Positions 6,555 to 15,009 of a stretch of DNA of 23,597 nt are shown in pieces; position 1 is the stretch's first letter, and each line of letters opens with the position of its first letter. The stretch is from an uncultured bacterium (GTDB lineage Bacteria; Patescibacteriota; Minisyncoccia; Phycocordibacterales; UBA9973), in the NCBI GenBank assembly GCA_937895515.1, contig CALAYS010000070.1, positions 1 through 23,597 of the forward strand. Reading direction: 5' to 3'. The translations under genes and the position numbers were made by a program. The notes beneath the pieces are model-generated. The model did no database searches, had not been told where the DNA came from, and saw nothing but the letters and a program-made list of their open reading frames with translations.

Positions 6555-9500
6555 ATGGAAGAAGAAAAAAACACAAATTTAAATAAATCAGCATCAGCTC
6601 TTCGTGAAGAGTCTATTTTAGAATTTTGGAAAGAAAATCAAATTTTTGAAAAAACTTTAGAGAAAAATAAAGAAGGAGAAAAATTTGTATTTTTTGAAGG
6701 TCCGCCAACTGCCAATGCTAAACCAGCACTCCATCATCTTGAAGCGCGAGCTTTTAAAGATGTAATTCCGCGTTACAAAACAATGCAAGGTTTTAATGTG
6801 CCTCGTCGCGCTGGGTGGGATACACACGGTTTGCCAGTGGAATTGCAAATTGAAAAAAAGTTAGGTTTAACTTCTAAAAAAGATATCGAACAATATGGTG
6901 TTGATAAATTTAATAAAGAATGTAAAGACAGTGTTTTTGAATACATTGGTGAATGGGAAAAATTTACCGACCGTATTGGCTATTGGGTAGATAAAGAAAA
7001 AGCCTATTATACTTTTAATACAAACTATATTGAATCATTATGGAGCATTGTTGGTCATATTAATGAACAAAATTTATTATATAAAGATTACAAAGTCGTA
7101 CCTTGGTGTCCACGTTGTGGAACTGGGCTTTCTTCACACGAATTAGCCCAAGGTTATGTTGATGTTAAAGATTTATCAGTGTATGCCAAGTTTAAAATAG
7201 TTGGTTTTGAAGATGCTTATTTTTTAGCTTGGACTACAACACCGTGGACACTACCGGGTAATGTTGCGCTAGCTGTTGGAAAAGATATTATTTATGTTGA
7301 AGCAAAAGTTGGTAATGAAATTCTAGTTTTAGCCAAAGAAAGACTTTCAATATTAAATACTGAATATGAAATAATCGCGGAACATAAAGGTAGTGAAATG
7401 TTAGGTATGCAATATGAACCACTATACCCATATTTAAAAAATATGATTTCTGGTCCTGAATCTGAAAAGATGGATAAAGCTTATAAAGTTTATGTTGCTG
7501 ATTTTGTGACAACAACTGATGGTACAGGAATAGTTCATACAGCTGTTATGTATGGGCAAGATGACTTTGCTTTAGGTACAAATGTTGGTTTACCTAAATT
7601 CCACACAGTAGACGAAACAGGGCACTTTATCAATGGTACTGAATTTTTGAATGGGCGATTTGTTAAAGACGAAGAAGTTGCAATTGATATTATAAAAGAT
7701 TTAGCACACCGTGGGCTTTTGTTTAAAAAAGAAAAATACGAACATAGCTACCCACATTGTTGGCGATGTAAAACCCCGCTTATATATTACGCGCGGGATT
7801 CTTGGTATATAGCGATGTCACAATTGCGCGATAAAATGGTTCATGAAAATGAAACTATAAATTGGGAACCAGCACATATCCGTGAAGGCCGTTTTGGTGA
7901 ATGGTTAATTGGTATTAAAGACTGGGCAATTTCTCGTGAGCGTTATTGGGGTACACCACTACCTATTTGGCTATCTAGTGATGGTGATAAAATTGTAGTT
8001 GATTCTTTTGATACACTTAAAAAATATACAAAAAAATCAGGCAACAAATATTTTACTATGCGCCACGGTGAAGCCGAGAACAATGTAAAAAGTATTTGGG
8101 ATTCAAACATAAACAGTACAGTTAAACTAACCGATAAAGGCGTACAGCAAGTTAAGGATTCTGCATTTGGTTTAAAAGATAAAAACATTGATATTATAAT
8201 TTGTTCACCGCTTCTTCGTACTAAAATGACTGCTGAATTAGTAGCTGAGACTATTGGTTATGATAAATCACAAATTATAACTGATGAAAGACTGCGTGAA
8301 ATAAACCCAGGGGGTATTTACCAAGGTAAACATTTGGATGAATTCTTAGGTCTTTTCCCAGTTTATAAAAATCGTTATACAGTTAAAAATGAACATGGTG
8401 AGAATTATCAAGATGTTAAAAATAGAATGATGGGATTTTTGTATGAAATCGAGCAAAAATACCAAGGTAAAAATATTTTAATAATTTCTCATGGTAGCCC
8501 AATTTTAAATATGAAAATTGGAGCAATGGGGATTCCTGCTAATGAAACTCCTAATAATGTAGAAGATTTGTATTACCCTAAAAATGCCGAATGGAAAGAA
8601 TTAGAATTTACTCCACTACCACATAATCCAAATTATGAACTGGACCCACACCGCCCATTTATTGATAATGTTGTATTAGAGCGTGATGGTAAAGATTATT
8701 ATCGAACAAAAGAAGTAATGGATGTTTGGTTTGATTCTGGGGCTATGCCTTTTGCGCAGAGTCACTATATGTTTAAAGATAAAAATATTATTCAAAAAAC
8801 ATTTGATAAAGATGAATTAGAATACCCAGCTGATTTTATTTCAGAAGCTATCGACCAAACTCGTGGATGGTTCTATACTCTCCATGCTATTGGTGCAATA
8901 ACAGGTAAGGGTAAAGCTTATAGAAATGTAATTTGTCTTGGGCATCTACTTGATGCAAATGGTAAAAAAATGTCTAAATCAATTGGTAATATTGTTGAAC
9001 CATGGAGTATGATGAATAAATATGGTGCGGATACACTGCGTCTATGGATGTATTCTGTTAACCAACCAGGAGACAGTAAAAACTTTGACGAGAAAACAGT
9101 TAAAGAAACTGAAGGTAAGATTTTAACATTACTTTATAATGTATTATCTTTTTATGACCTATACCGTGATAAAAATTTAGAAACTAATGATATTCCAAAT
9201 GCAGATAATGTTTTAGACCAATGGATATTAGCTAAATTAAATGAATTAGTTATAAATATGACTAATAATTTAGATGGTTATAAACTACTTGAACCAGTTC
9301 GGGAACTGAGAGAATTTATTGGTGATTTGTCTACATGGTATTTGCGTCGGTCTCGTGATCGGTTAAAAGACGGCGATGTTAATGCTAAAAAGACATTGTA
9401 TTATGTGTTAAAAACAACAGCTAAATTACTAGCTCCATTTGCACCATTTTCCGCAGATGACATTTGGCAAAAATTAAAAACAAATGAAGATTCATTATCT

Positions 9501-10058
9501 GTGCATTTAGTAGAATGGCCAAAAGAATTACTAACTGGCCTCGCCCTTAATAAGGGGGAGGTGCCGAAGGCGGAGGGGGTACTTGCTGAAATGCAAAAAG
9601 TCCGCGATGTTTGTACAGAGGGTCATGCATTACGCAAGAAATTAAATATTGCAGTAAAGCAACCATTAGCTAAACTTACCATAACAGATTTTCCAATTTC
9701 AGAAAAATACTATCAAATTATAATGGATGAACTTAATGTGGAAAGTGTTGTGGTGGATCCTAACCTCTCTGTTTATGGGGCGCATGTTATCCTTGATTCT
9801 GAAATTACTCCAGAATTAAAACGTAAAGGGAATTACCGTGAATTAGTACGCGCACTTCAAGATTTACGTAAAGAAACTGGCTTAACACCGGATGACACAA
9901 TTAATCTAAAGATTTCAGAAAATAGTAAAGAACTACTTTTGGGATTTGAGAATGATTTAAAAAAGACTGTTCAAATTCGTGATGTTGAATTTATAGATGG
10001 TATAAATGAAATTACTATTGACGATCAAGTATATAAAATTAGTATAGAAAAGTGTTAA
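6555..10058 (+). CDS. ileS: Isoleucyl-tRNA synthetase with inserted histidine-phosphatase domain
   Basis: Charges tRNA-Ile with isoleucine. The nucleotide-binding motif reads GPPTANAKPALHH (His60-His61 in place of HIGH) and KMSKS is at residues 805-809; both fit the eukaryote-like class of bacterial IleRS. WGTPLPIW and VMDVWFDSGAMPFAQ are also present. Between WGTPLPIW and the WFDSG block lies a complete histidine-phosphatase domain, about residues 498-665: MRHGEAEN (His504), CSPLLRTKMTA, LREINPGGIYQGK and ISHGSP (His646). This explains much of the 1167 aa length. A 15-residue segment near residues 996-1009 is encoded by a GC-rich palindromic repeat. No Shine-Dalgarno sequence is seen. Expression is probably controlled by the T-box leader upstream; stand-alone gene. 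Confidence 0.95.
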   Translation: MEEEKNTNLNKSASALREESILEFWKENQIFEKTLEKNKEGEKFVFFEGPPTANAKPALHHLEARAFKDVIPRYKTMQGFNVPRRAGWDTHGLPVELQIEKKLGLTSKKDIEQYGVDKFNKECKDSVFEYIGEWEKFTDRIGYWVDKEKAYYTFNTNYIESLWSIVGHINEQNLLYKDYKVVPWCPRCGTGLSSHELAQGYVDVKDLSVYAKFKIVGFEDAYFLAWTTTPWTLPGNVALAVGKDIIYVEAKVGNEILVLAKERLSILNTEYEIIAEHKGSEMLGMQYEPLYPYLKNMISGPESEKMDKAYKVYVADFVTTTDGTGIVHTAVMYGQDDFALGTNVGLPKFHTVDETGHFINGTEFLNGRFVKDEEVAIDIIKDLAHRGLLFKKEKYEHSYPHCWRCKTPLIYYARDSWYIAMSQLRDKMVHENETINWEPAHIREGRFGEWLIGIKDWAISRERYWGTPLPIWLSSDGDKIVVDSFDTLKKYTKKSGNKYFTMRHGEAENNVKSIWDSNINSTVKLTDKGVQQVKDSAFGLKDKNIDIIICSPLLRTKMTAELVAETIGYDKSQIITDERLREINPGGIYQGKHLDEFLGLFPVYKNRYTVKNEHGENYQDVKNRMMGFLYEIEQKYQGKNILIISHGSPILNMKIGAMGIPANETPNNVEDLYYPKNAEWKELEFTPLPHNPNYELDPHRPFIDNVVLERDGKDYYRTKEVMDVWFDSGAMPFAQSHYMFKDKNIIQKTFDKDELEYPADFISEAIDQTRGWFYTLHAIGAITGKGKAYRNVICLGHLLDANGKKMSKSIGNIVEPWSMMNKYGADTLRLWMYSVNQPGDSKNFDEKTVKETEGKILTLLYNVLSFYDLYRDKNLETNDIPNADNVLDQWILAKLNELVINMTNNLDGYKLLEPVRELREFIGDLSTWYLRRSRDRLKDGDVNAKKTLYYVLKTTAKLLAPFAPFSADDIWQKLKTNEDSLSVHLVEWPKELLTGLALNKGEVPKAEGVLAEMQKVRDVCTEGHALRKKLNIAVKQPLAKLTITDFPISEKYYQIIMDELNVESVVVDPNLSVYGAHVILDSEITPELKRKGNYRELVRALQDLRKETGLTPDDTINLKISENSKELLLGFENDLKKTVQIRDVEFIDGINEITIDDQVYKISIEKC
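9539..9582 (+). repeat. In-frame REP-like palindromic repeat inside ileS
   Basis: A GC-rich island in an AT-rich gene. CCTCGCCCTT (9539-9548) pairs with AAGGGGGAGG (9552-9561) with one mismatch, and GGGGGTAC closes the unit. The reverse complement begins GTACCCCC and contains CCTCCCCCTT, the same blocks in the same order as the ends of the DUF559 cassette at 19955-20418. It is translated in frame as LALNKGEVPKAEGV in the linker between the WPKE block and the LAEMQKVR helix, a position where extra residues could be tolerated. Confidence 0.8.
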
Positions 10059-10078
10059 TCAACAATACTATATTTTAG

Positions 10079-10084
10079 TATAAT
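10079..10084 (+). promoter_or_regulatory. recO -10 box, leaderless geometry
   Basis: TATAAT ends exactly six bases before ATG 10091. No convincing -35 box. Confidence 0.65.
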
Positions 10085-10090
10085 TAATTT

Positions 10091-10681
10091 ATGGCATACG
10101 ACGTATATACAGTATCAGGGGTAGTGTTAGATGTTTGGAACCATAAAGAATGGGATAAAAAATTTATTTTCTTTTCTAAAGAATATGGAATTATAAATAT
10201 TACAGCAATAGGAACCCAAAGACCCAAATCAAAAATGCGTGGGTTTATAAACCGGTTTTGTTTTATAGAAATAGACATTGTTCATGGTAAAACCGGCTAT
10301 CGGCTTATTCGTGCGCGTAGTAATATAGGTGGATTTTTAATTCACAAAAAAGAATCTTATTTTGTGCTCTCTCGTGTTTCTAAATTATTCCAAGGCTTAC
10401 TACCGGACAATGCTCCGCATGATGATAGTTTTTTATTGTTTGTAGAGCTGGGTAAATATTTAGAAAATAATTTAATTATTAAAGACAATATAAATAAAAT
10501 TTTTTACGAAACAGCACTGCGGTTGTTAGCAATTTTAGGGTATAGGGAAAGTAGTATTTTAGGTTCCAAATTAGGTAACTTTAATGAATTTGATTTGAAA
10601 ATAAATGAAATCTCTTTGATTAAAGAATATGAAAATATCTTAACTGAAAATGGTTTAGCTGATATGATTAATTTATCATAG
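10091..10681 (+). CDS. recO: DNA repair protein RecO, short form
   Basis: RecO loads RecA with RecR during recombinational repair and anneals single strands. The N-terminal OB-fold is recognisable: YTVSGVVLDVWNHKEWDKKF, then YGIINITAIGTQRPKSKMRG and the FIEIDIVHGKTGYRLI strand pattern. The C-terminal half is helical. At 196 aa it is shorter than the ~240 aa of typical RecO, and the four-Cys zinc site near the C-terminus is absent, with the protein ending soon after LLAILGYRESS. Its own leaderless promoter suggests independent transcription. The assignment rests mainly on the N-terminal domain and the KSKMRG block. Confidence 0.8.
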   Translation: MAYDVYTVSGVVLDVWNHKEWDKKFIFFSKEYGIINITAIGTQRPKSKMRGFINRFCFIEIDIVHGKTGYRLIRARSNIGGFLIHKKESYFVLSRVSKLFQGLLPDNAPHDDSFLLFVELGKYLENNLIIKDNINKIFYETALRLLAILGYRESSILGSKLGNFNEFDLKINEISLIKEYENILTENGLADMINLS

Positions 10682-10706
10682 GTTAAAAAATTCTGCTATT
10701 TTTAAC
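10682..10706 (+). terminator. Inverted repeat after recO, possible weak terminator
   Basis: GTTAAAAA (10682-10689) and TTTTTAAC (10699-10706) form a perfect 8-bp but AT-only stem immediately after the recO stop. There is no separate T tract, so it may act weakly or be chance in AT-rich DNA. Confidence 0.3.
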
Positions 10707-10763
10707 ACATAAAAGTCATGTAGAAAAGTGTATTTTGCCTTAGGTGAAATATATTTTCTACGC

Positions 10764-10769
10764 TATAAT
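10764..10769 (+). promoter_or_regulatory. -10 box of the membrane-anchored protein gene
   Basis: TATAAT ends six bases before ATG 10776. An in-frame GTG at 10728 would make this promoter part of the coding region, which supports the downstream start. Confidence 0.65.
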
Positions 10770-10775
10770 ATAAAT

Positions 10776-12668
10776 ATGAAGGATAAATTGGAGAATGATG
10801 AAGATTTTATAGACAAGGAAGAAACTCGTCTTTATAGTACTTCTCGTGGTGCTCCAAAACTTAAAGAGCATCCTTTGAACGGGACTTCTTTTAAATTGCG
10901 AGCCCCATTTTCAATAGATTCTAAAATTGATAAAGATAAAAACCGCAGAAAATCATCTTTTGCAAAAAAGTTTTTCCTATTATCTATTTTGGTTTTAATT
11001 GTAGCTGTAGTTTATGCGGGGTATCATTTGTTTTTTTCAGAATCACGCGAAGACTTTATTTCTAAACATATTGATATTGTAATGGAAAATGCACCTTTTT
11101 CACGCGGAGGTGAACCATTGCCATTGTCCATTAGTATTGTTAACCGTAACAATGTTGCTTTAAAAAATATTCATATAGAAGTCGAATACCCTAGGGGTAG
11201 TGTAGAAGATACTCGGGATGATTTTGAACATATCCGAATAGATTTACCCGACATTAATCCCGGAGAAAAAGTAAACAAAAGTCTATCAGTTATTTTATAT
11301 GGGGAACAGGGCAGTACTAAAAAAATAAAATCAACTTTAGAATATAATTTACCTGATTCATCTTTAACTTATACCAAAGAATCCACTAGCGAATTAACTA
11401 TTTCTAGCTCACCAATAATTTTAGAAGTTGATGCTCCTAAAGAAATTGCTCCAAGTCAGCTATATACTATGCGTCTTCGGATAACTCAAAATACTAAAAC
11501 TTTGCCTCCAGGAGCATTAGTTTCAATTACTTTCCCTCGGGATTTTAATGTTGAATCAATGTCTCGCCAGCCAACTTTTAATGTAAGTACTTGGGCTTTG
11601 AAAACTCAAAAAGAAGGTGATTATGAAGATATTACTGTTACAGGAAGGTTTAATTCTCAAGAAGGCGATGAAAGATCTTTCCGTTTTTTTGCTGGAGTTC
11701 CTAAAGATTCTGGTGGCACAAATATTGAAACTAGTTATGTATCAAGGACCCATGTTGTTTCTTTAGCTAGACCAATATTGGATGCATATTTATTACTTGG
11801 TAATGAAAAAGGTAAAACAATAGCCGTTAATCCAGATAGTTCAATATCTGGTGAATTAGTTTATCGAAACCGGGGTAGTGTTGCTGTTGTAGCACCAGTA
11901 TTTCATTTGCATGTCGAAGGCAAAGCCATTGATGAAGCTTCAATATTACCATTAGAAGGATTTTATGATTCTGCTAAAAATGAAATGTTCTGGGACAAAA
12001 ATACAAATCCCGAATTAGGTAGCATTGCTCCGGGTAAAGAAGGCCGGTTAACTTTTACTTTTAGAGTAATGCCAAAAACAATCGATGGTCCAGTTGTAGT
12101 TAAAGAACCAGTAGTTAATTTGTCATTATCATTTTCAGGTATTTTAGATGATGGTAATAACATTACCCAGAATTTAGAAAATATTGAAAACGCAACTGTG
12201 CGTGTTACAACAGAACCTTCTATAAAAGTTGATACAATTTTTGCAAATGGTGAACTGCCTCCTAAAATTGAAAAGGAAACAGTTTATCAAATTAAACTTT
12301 CAGTTAATAATACTCATAACGATATTACCGGTGGTAAGCTTGTTGCTAAAATTCCATTTTATGCAAAATGGGTTGGTAAAGTTACAAAAAACGAAAAGGT
12401 AACTTATAATCCTGATACCAGAGAAGTTGTTTGGAGCTTGGGTGATGTTGTCTCCGGTGCTGGTAATACTAATCCTGCACGCTCAGCAAGTATTCAAATT
12501 TCTATTTCACCTTCACTTTCTCAAGTTGATTCTGCTCCGGAAATTTTACAAAATATTCGGTTTAGTGGGACTGATTTATTCTCTAATAAAGACGTAAAGG
12601 CTGGCTTTAATAACATTACAACTAGAATAACTAATGGTACATCTAAAGATGCCATTGTGGTTCAGTAA
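10776..12668 (+). CDS. Membrane-anchored surface protein with Ig-like/DUF11-type repeats
   Basis: 630 aa from ATG 10776. About 65 charged cytoplasmic residues precede a single transmembrane helix near residues 66-87 (FFLLSILVLIVAVVYAGY), and the remaining ~540 residues should lie outside. This part is beta-rich with recurring phrases of conserved-repeat domains: LPLSISIVNRNNVALKNIHIEVEYP, then IDLPDINPGEKVNKS, LGSIAPGKEGRLTFTFRV and LGDVVSGAGNTNPARSASI. These resemble DUF11/CARDB-like immunoglobulin modules, perhaps four tandem copies. There is no cysteine cluster and no enzymatic motif. A role in cell-surface architecture or attachment is plausible but inferred. Followed after 27 bases by glyS, which has its own promoter. 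Confidence 0.7.
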   Translation: MKDKLENDEDFIDKEETRLYSTSRGAPKLKEHPLNGTSFKLRAPFSIDSKIDKDKNRRKSSFAKKFFLLSILVLIVAVVYAGYHLFFSESREDFISKHIDIVMENAPFSRGGEPLPLSISIVNRNNVALKNIHIEVEYPRGSVEDTRDDFEHIRIDLPDINPGEKVNKSLSVILYGEQGSTKKIKSTLEYNLPDSSLTYTKESTSELTISSSPIILEVDAPKEIAPSQLYTMRLRITQNTKTLPPGALVSITFPRDFNVESMSRQPTFNVSTWALKTQKEGDYEDITVTGRFNSQEGDERSFRFFAGVPKDSGGTNIETSYVSRTHVVSLARPILDAYLLLGNEKGKTIAVNPDSSISGELVYRNRGSVAVVAPVFHLHVEGKAIDEASILPLEGFYDSAKNEMFWDKNTNPELGSIAPGKEGRLTFTFRVMPKTIDGPVVVKEPVVNLSLSFSGILDDGNNITQNLENIENATVRVTTEPSIKVDTIFANGELPPKIEKETVYQIKLSVNNTHNDITGGKLVAKIPFYAKWVGKVTKNEKVTYNPDTREVVWSLGDVVSGAGNTNPARSASIQISISPSLSQVDSAPEILQNIRFSGTDLFSNKDVKAGFNNITTRITNGTSKDAIVVQ

Positions 12669-12680
12669 TAAACAGTTTTG

Positions 12681-12689
12681 TGCTAAAAT
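12681..12689 (+). promoter_or_regulatory. glyS extended -10 promoter, leaderless geometry
   Basis: TGC-TAAAAT ends six bases before ATG 12696. Confidence 0.6.
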
Positions 12690-12695
12690 ACCCAA

Positions 12696-14075
12696 ATGGA
12701 AGAAAATACAGATTTATTCGAAAAAATAGTTAATCTTACTAAAAGACGTGGTTTTGTTTACCCATCCAGTGAAATTTATGGTGGATTTGGTGGGGTATAT
12801 GACTACGGTCCAATGGGGGTTTTGTTAGCTAATAATATAAAAAATTATTGGTGGAAAACCATGGTTCAAAAAAGATCCGACATTGTCGGTCTGGATAGTG
12901 GTATTTTTATGTCACCTAAAATCTGGGTAGCCTCTGGACACGTTGGGGGTTTTTCTGACCCACTTATGGAGCATAAGAAAAACCATAACCGCGTTCGAGC
13001 CGACCATATCTTAGAAGAGATTGGTATAATGGCTGACGAAAAAATGACAATTGAAGAAATAAATAATCTTCTTGCTGAAAATAAAATTGCTTTAAAAAAT
13101 ATTGGTTATGATATCGATGAATATACTCCAGCTAAAAGATTTAATTTACTTGTTAAATCAAACTTGGGGGATTTTACAGATGACGGTAGTGATCAAGCAT
13201 ATTTACGCGGGGAAACTTGCCAAGGTATTTATGTAAACTATAAAAATGTTTTTGATACTACAAATGTAAAAATTCCTTTTGGTATTGCCCAAATTGGTAA
13301 AGCTTTTCGTAACGAAATAGCTGCACGGCAATTTATATTTCGAACTCGAGAATTTGAACAAATGGAAATGCAATATTTTGTAAAGCCTGATTTAGAAATG
13401 TCCGAATATGAAAAGCTTAAACAATACCGATTTGATGCATTAGTTAATATGGGCTTAAAACCTGAGAATCTAAAATGGCATAAACATGATAATTTAGTTT
13501 TCTATGCTAAAGAAGCATATGACATTGAATTCAAATATCCATTTGGATGGAAAGAATTAGAAGGTATCCATGCCCGAGGTAGTTATGATTTAACTCAACA
13601 CAGTACCCACAGTGGTCAAAAATTAGAATATTTTGATGAAGAATCAAAAGAACATTTTATCCCGCATGTTGTTGAATCCAGTATTGGTGTTGGGCGGCTA
13701 TTTTTAGCTGTACTTTGCCAAAGCTATACCGAAGAAGCCGTTGGTGACGATAGCCGGATTGTTCTAAAAATTCCTAAAAAAATTGCACCTATTCAAGTTG
13801 CAATACTTCCACTTTCTAAAAAAGAAGAGCTTTCTATTCCAGCTAATAAATTATTCCAAGATTTGTCAGATTATTTTATGTGCCAATATGACGAAACTCA
13901 AAGCATTGGTAAACGCTATCGTCGGCAAGATGAAATTGGTACACCATACTGTATTACTTATGATTTTGATTCTATCAATGACAATGCAGTAACAGTCAGA
14001 GACCGCGACACAATGGACCAAGAGCGAATCCCAATTAGTGAATTAGTTAATTATTTACAAGATAAGTTTAAGTAA
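12696..14075 (+). CDS. glyS: Glycyl-tRNA synthetase, single-chain (alpha2) type
   Basis: Charges tRNA-Gly with glycine; class II synthetase of the homodimeric kind, not the alpha/beta GlyQ-GlyS tetramer. The N-terminus has KRRGFVYPSSEIYGG and YDYGPMGVLLANNIK; motif 2 is seen as AQIGKAFRNEIAARQFIFRTREFEQMEM and motif 3 as VESSIGVGRLFLAVL. The C-terminal anticodon-binding domain begins near IPKKIAPIQVAILPLSKK and includes GKRYRRQDEIGTPYCITYD. 459 aa is typical of bacterial single-chain GlyRS. Leaderless promoter. A 38-residue acidic ORF begins one base after the stop. Confidence 0.95.
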   Translation: MEENTDLFEKIVNLTKRRGFVYPSSEIYGGFGGVYDYGPMGVLLANNIKNYWWKTMVQKRSDIVGLDSGIFMSPKIWVASGHVGGFSDPLMEHKKNHNRVRADHILEEIGIMADEKMTIEEINNLLAENKIALKNIGYDIDEYTPAKRFNLLVKSNLGDFTDDGSDQAYLRGETCQGIYVNYKNVFDTTNVKIPFGIAQIGKAFRNEIAARQFIFRTREFEQMEMQYFVKPDLEMSEYEKLKQYRFDALVNMGLKPENLKWHKHDNLVFYAKEAYDIEFKYPFGWKELEGIHARGSYDLTQHSTHSGQKLEYFDEESKEHFIPHVVESSIGVGRLFLAVLCQSYTEEAVGDDSRIVLKIPKKIAPIQVAILPLSKKEELSIPANKLFQDLSDYFMCQYDETQSIGKRYRRQDEIGTPYCITYDFDSINDNAVTVRDRDTMDQERIPISELVNYLQDKFK

Positions 14076-14076
14076 T

Positions 14077-14193
14077 ATGAAGTTTGAAGATGATTATTTA
14101 GATAACCCAAGTGATGAAGATGAATTAGAAGAAAATACTGATACTACTTCATCAACTGATGATGACGAAGAAGATACTGATAGTGAGTATTAA
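14077..14193 (+). CDS. Acidic 38-residue microprotein downstream of glyS
   Basis: ATG 14077 follows the glyS stop by one base and runs to TAA at 14191. The product is almost entirely Asp, Glu, Ser and Thr (…DEDELEEN…, …TDDDEEDTDSEY) with a few aromatics near the N-terminus. The tight spacing suggests translational coupling with glyS. Low-complexity acidic tails are common in AT-rich genomes and no homologous family is recognised. It could also be chance coding, but gene-like spacing and the lack of any competing frame favour a real ORF. Confidence 0.5.
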   Translation: MKFEDDYLDNPSDEDELEENTDTTSSTDDDEEDTDSEY

Positions 14194-14208
14194 GAATTTT
14201 TAACAAAA

Positions 14209-14916
14209 TTATAAATGATTTTGTTTTATAAAATTTTCTATTTTATTTCCACCTTGAATATTTTCTTTACTTCTAGTTATTAGTTCTTTACTAGATAATT
14301 CTTTTGTTTGGACATTAACATATGTTTTGTTTGTAATCTCAATTTTCCCATATTTTTTCATAAATAATGCAATCCAATAATCTTCAGGGTTTCTTTTAAG
14401 TTCTAATTCTTTTGATAATTTTATACTTTTTTCTAATATATCTTTAATTAAATTTTTATCTTTACCCCAACAAGCAAAACTTGCTCCCCAAACCCATCTC
14501 TCGGGTTTTTTGTTTTTTGTACAAAAATATTTGTTTGATAAATTTGAAAGATACCCCCAAAAAGTTCCTTTAAATTTAACCCATGAACCAACCAGAATAT
14601 TATTTTTTTGAAGAGTTTTAGCCATTTCTTTAACCCAATTTTTATCAGCCCAAGCATCGCCATCGGTGCAACAAATTATGTCTCCAGTTACAGTTTCAAA
14701 GCCTTTGATTCTCGCATAGGGTATACCAACTGGCCCACTATATTCCACTAGTTTAATTTCAGGATAATTTTGCGCAATTTTAATAGTCCCATCTGTACAA
14801 TTGTGAGCAATCAATACTATTTCATCGGGTTTTTGGGTTTGGTTTAAAATGCTTTCTATACACCTTTTTATCCATTCTTCTTCATTATGGGCAATAATTA
14901 ATACTGAAATCTTCAT
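14209..14916 (-). CDS. Family 2 glycosyltransferase
   Basis: GT-A fold transferase using a nucleotide-sugar donor, probably for surface polysaccharide or glycolipid. The N-terminus KISVLIIAHNEEEWIKRCIESILNQTQKPDEIVLI is textbook GT2, followed by NCTDGT and ARIKGFETVTGDII. The metal-binding acidic motif appears as CTDGDAWADKNW. There is no transmembrane helix, and 235 aa leaves only a short C-terminal acceptor region. Donor and acceptor cannot be deduced. It is convergent with the glyS-microprotein unit (15 bases between stops) and divergent from the DUF559 cassette. Confidence 0.88.
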   Translation of the reverse strand: MKISVLIIAHNEEEWIKRCIESILNQTQKPDEIVLIAHNCTDGTIKIAQNYPEIKLVEYSGPVGIPYARIKGFETVTGDIICCTDGDAWADKNWVKEMAKTLQKNNILVGSWVKFKGTFWGYLSNLSNKYFCTKNKKPERWVWGASFACWGKDKNLIKDILEKSIKLSKELELKRNPEDYWIALFMKKYGKIEITNKTYVNVQTKELSSKELITRSKENIQGGNKIENFIKQNHL

Positions 14917-14922
14917 AAACTG

Positions 14923-14931
14923 ATTATATCA
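14923..14931 (-). promoter_or_regulatory. Glycosyltransferase extended -10 promoter, leaderless geometry
   Basis: On the minus strand TGA-TATAAT ends six bases before the ATG at 14916. It lies back to back with a plus-strand TGC-TATAAT at 14936-14944. Confidence 0.65.
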
Positions 14932-14935
14932 TTTG

Positions 14936-14944
14936 TGCTATAAT
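14936..14944 (+). promoter_or_regulatory. Putative extended -10 promoter reading into the first DUF559 cassette
   Basis: TGC-TATAAT matches the consensus of the window's other promoters, but there is no ATG six bases downstream. A transcript starting near 14951 would carry the cassette's left hairpin in its leader before ATG 15010. It lies outside the cassette ends. Confidence 0.45.
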
Positions 14945-14961
14945 TTTTATATAAACTACAG

Positions 14962-14999
14962 ACCTCTCCCTTTTTCCCTCTCCTTGTAAAGGAGAGGGA
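14962..14999 (+). repeat. Left terminal repeat of cassette A, with nested hairpin
   Basis: Outer ACCTCTCCC pairs with GGGAGAGGT at the far end (15391-15399). The inner hairpin is CCCTCTCCTT-GTA-AAGGAGAGGG, a perfect 10-bp stem. The arm AAGGAGAGGGAG ends nine bases before ATG 15010 and so also offers a Shine-Dalgarno-like sequence to the nuclease gene. Confidence 0.8.
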
Positions 15000-15009
15000 G
15001 CCGAACAAA

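Noticed and set aside
10728..10775. Upstream GTG start for the membrane-anchored protein (likewise GTG 1679 for rluA and GTG 15398 for the CBU_0592-like gene)
   Set aside because: In all three cases the extension would encode the -10 box itself, and the downstream ATG has the recurrent six-base spacing.
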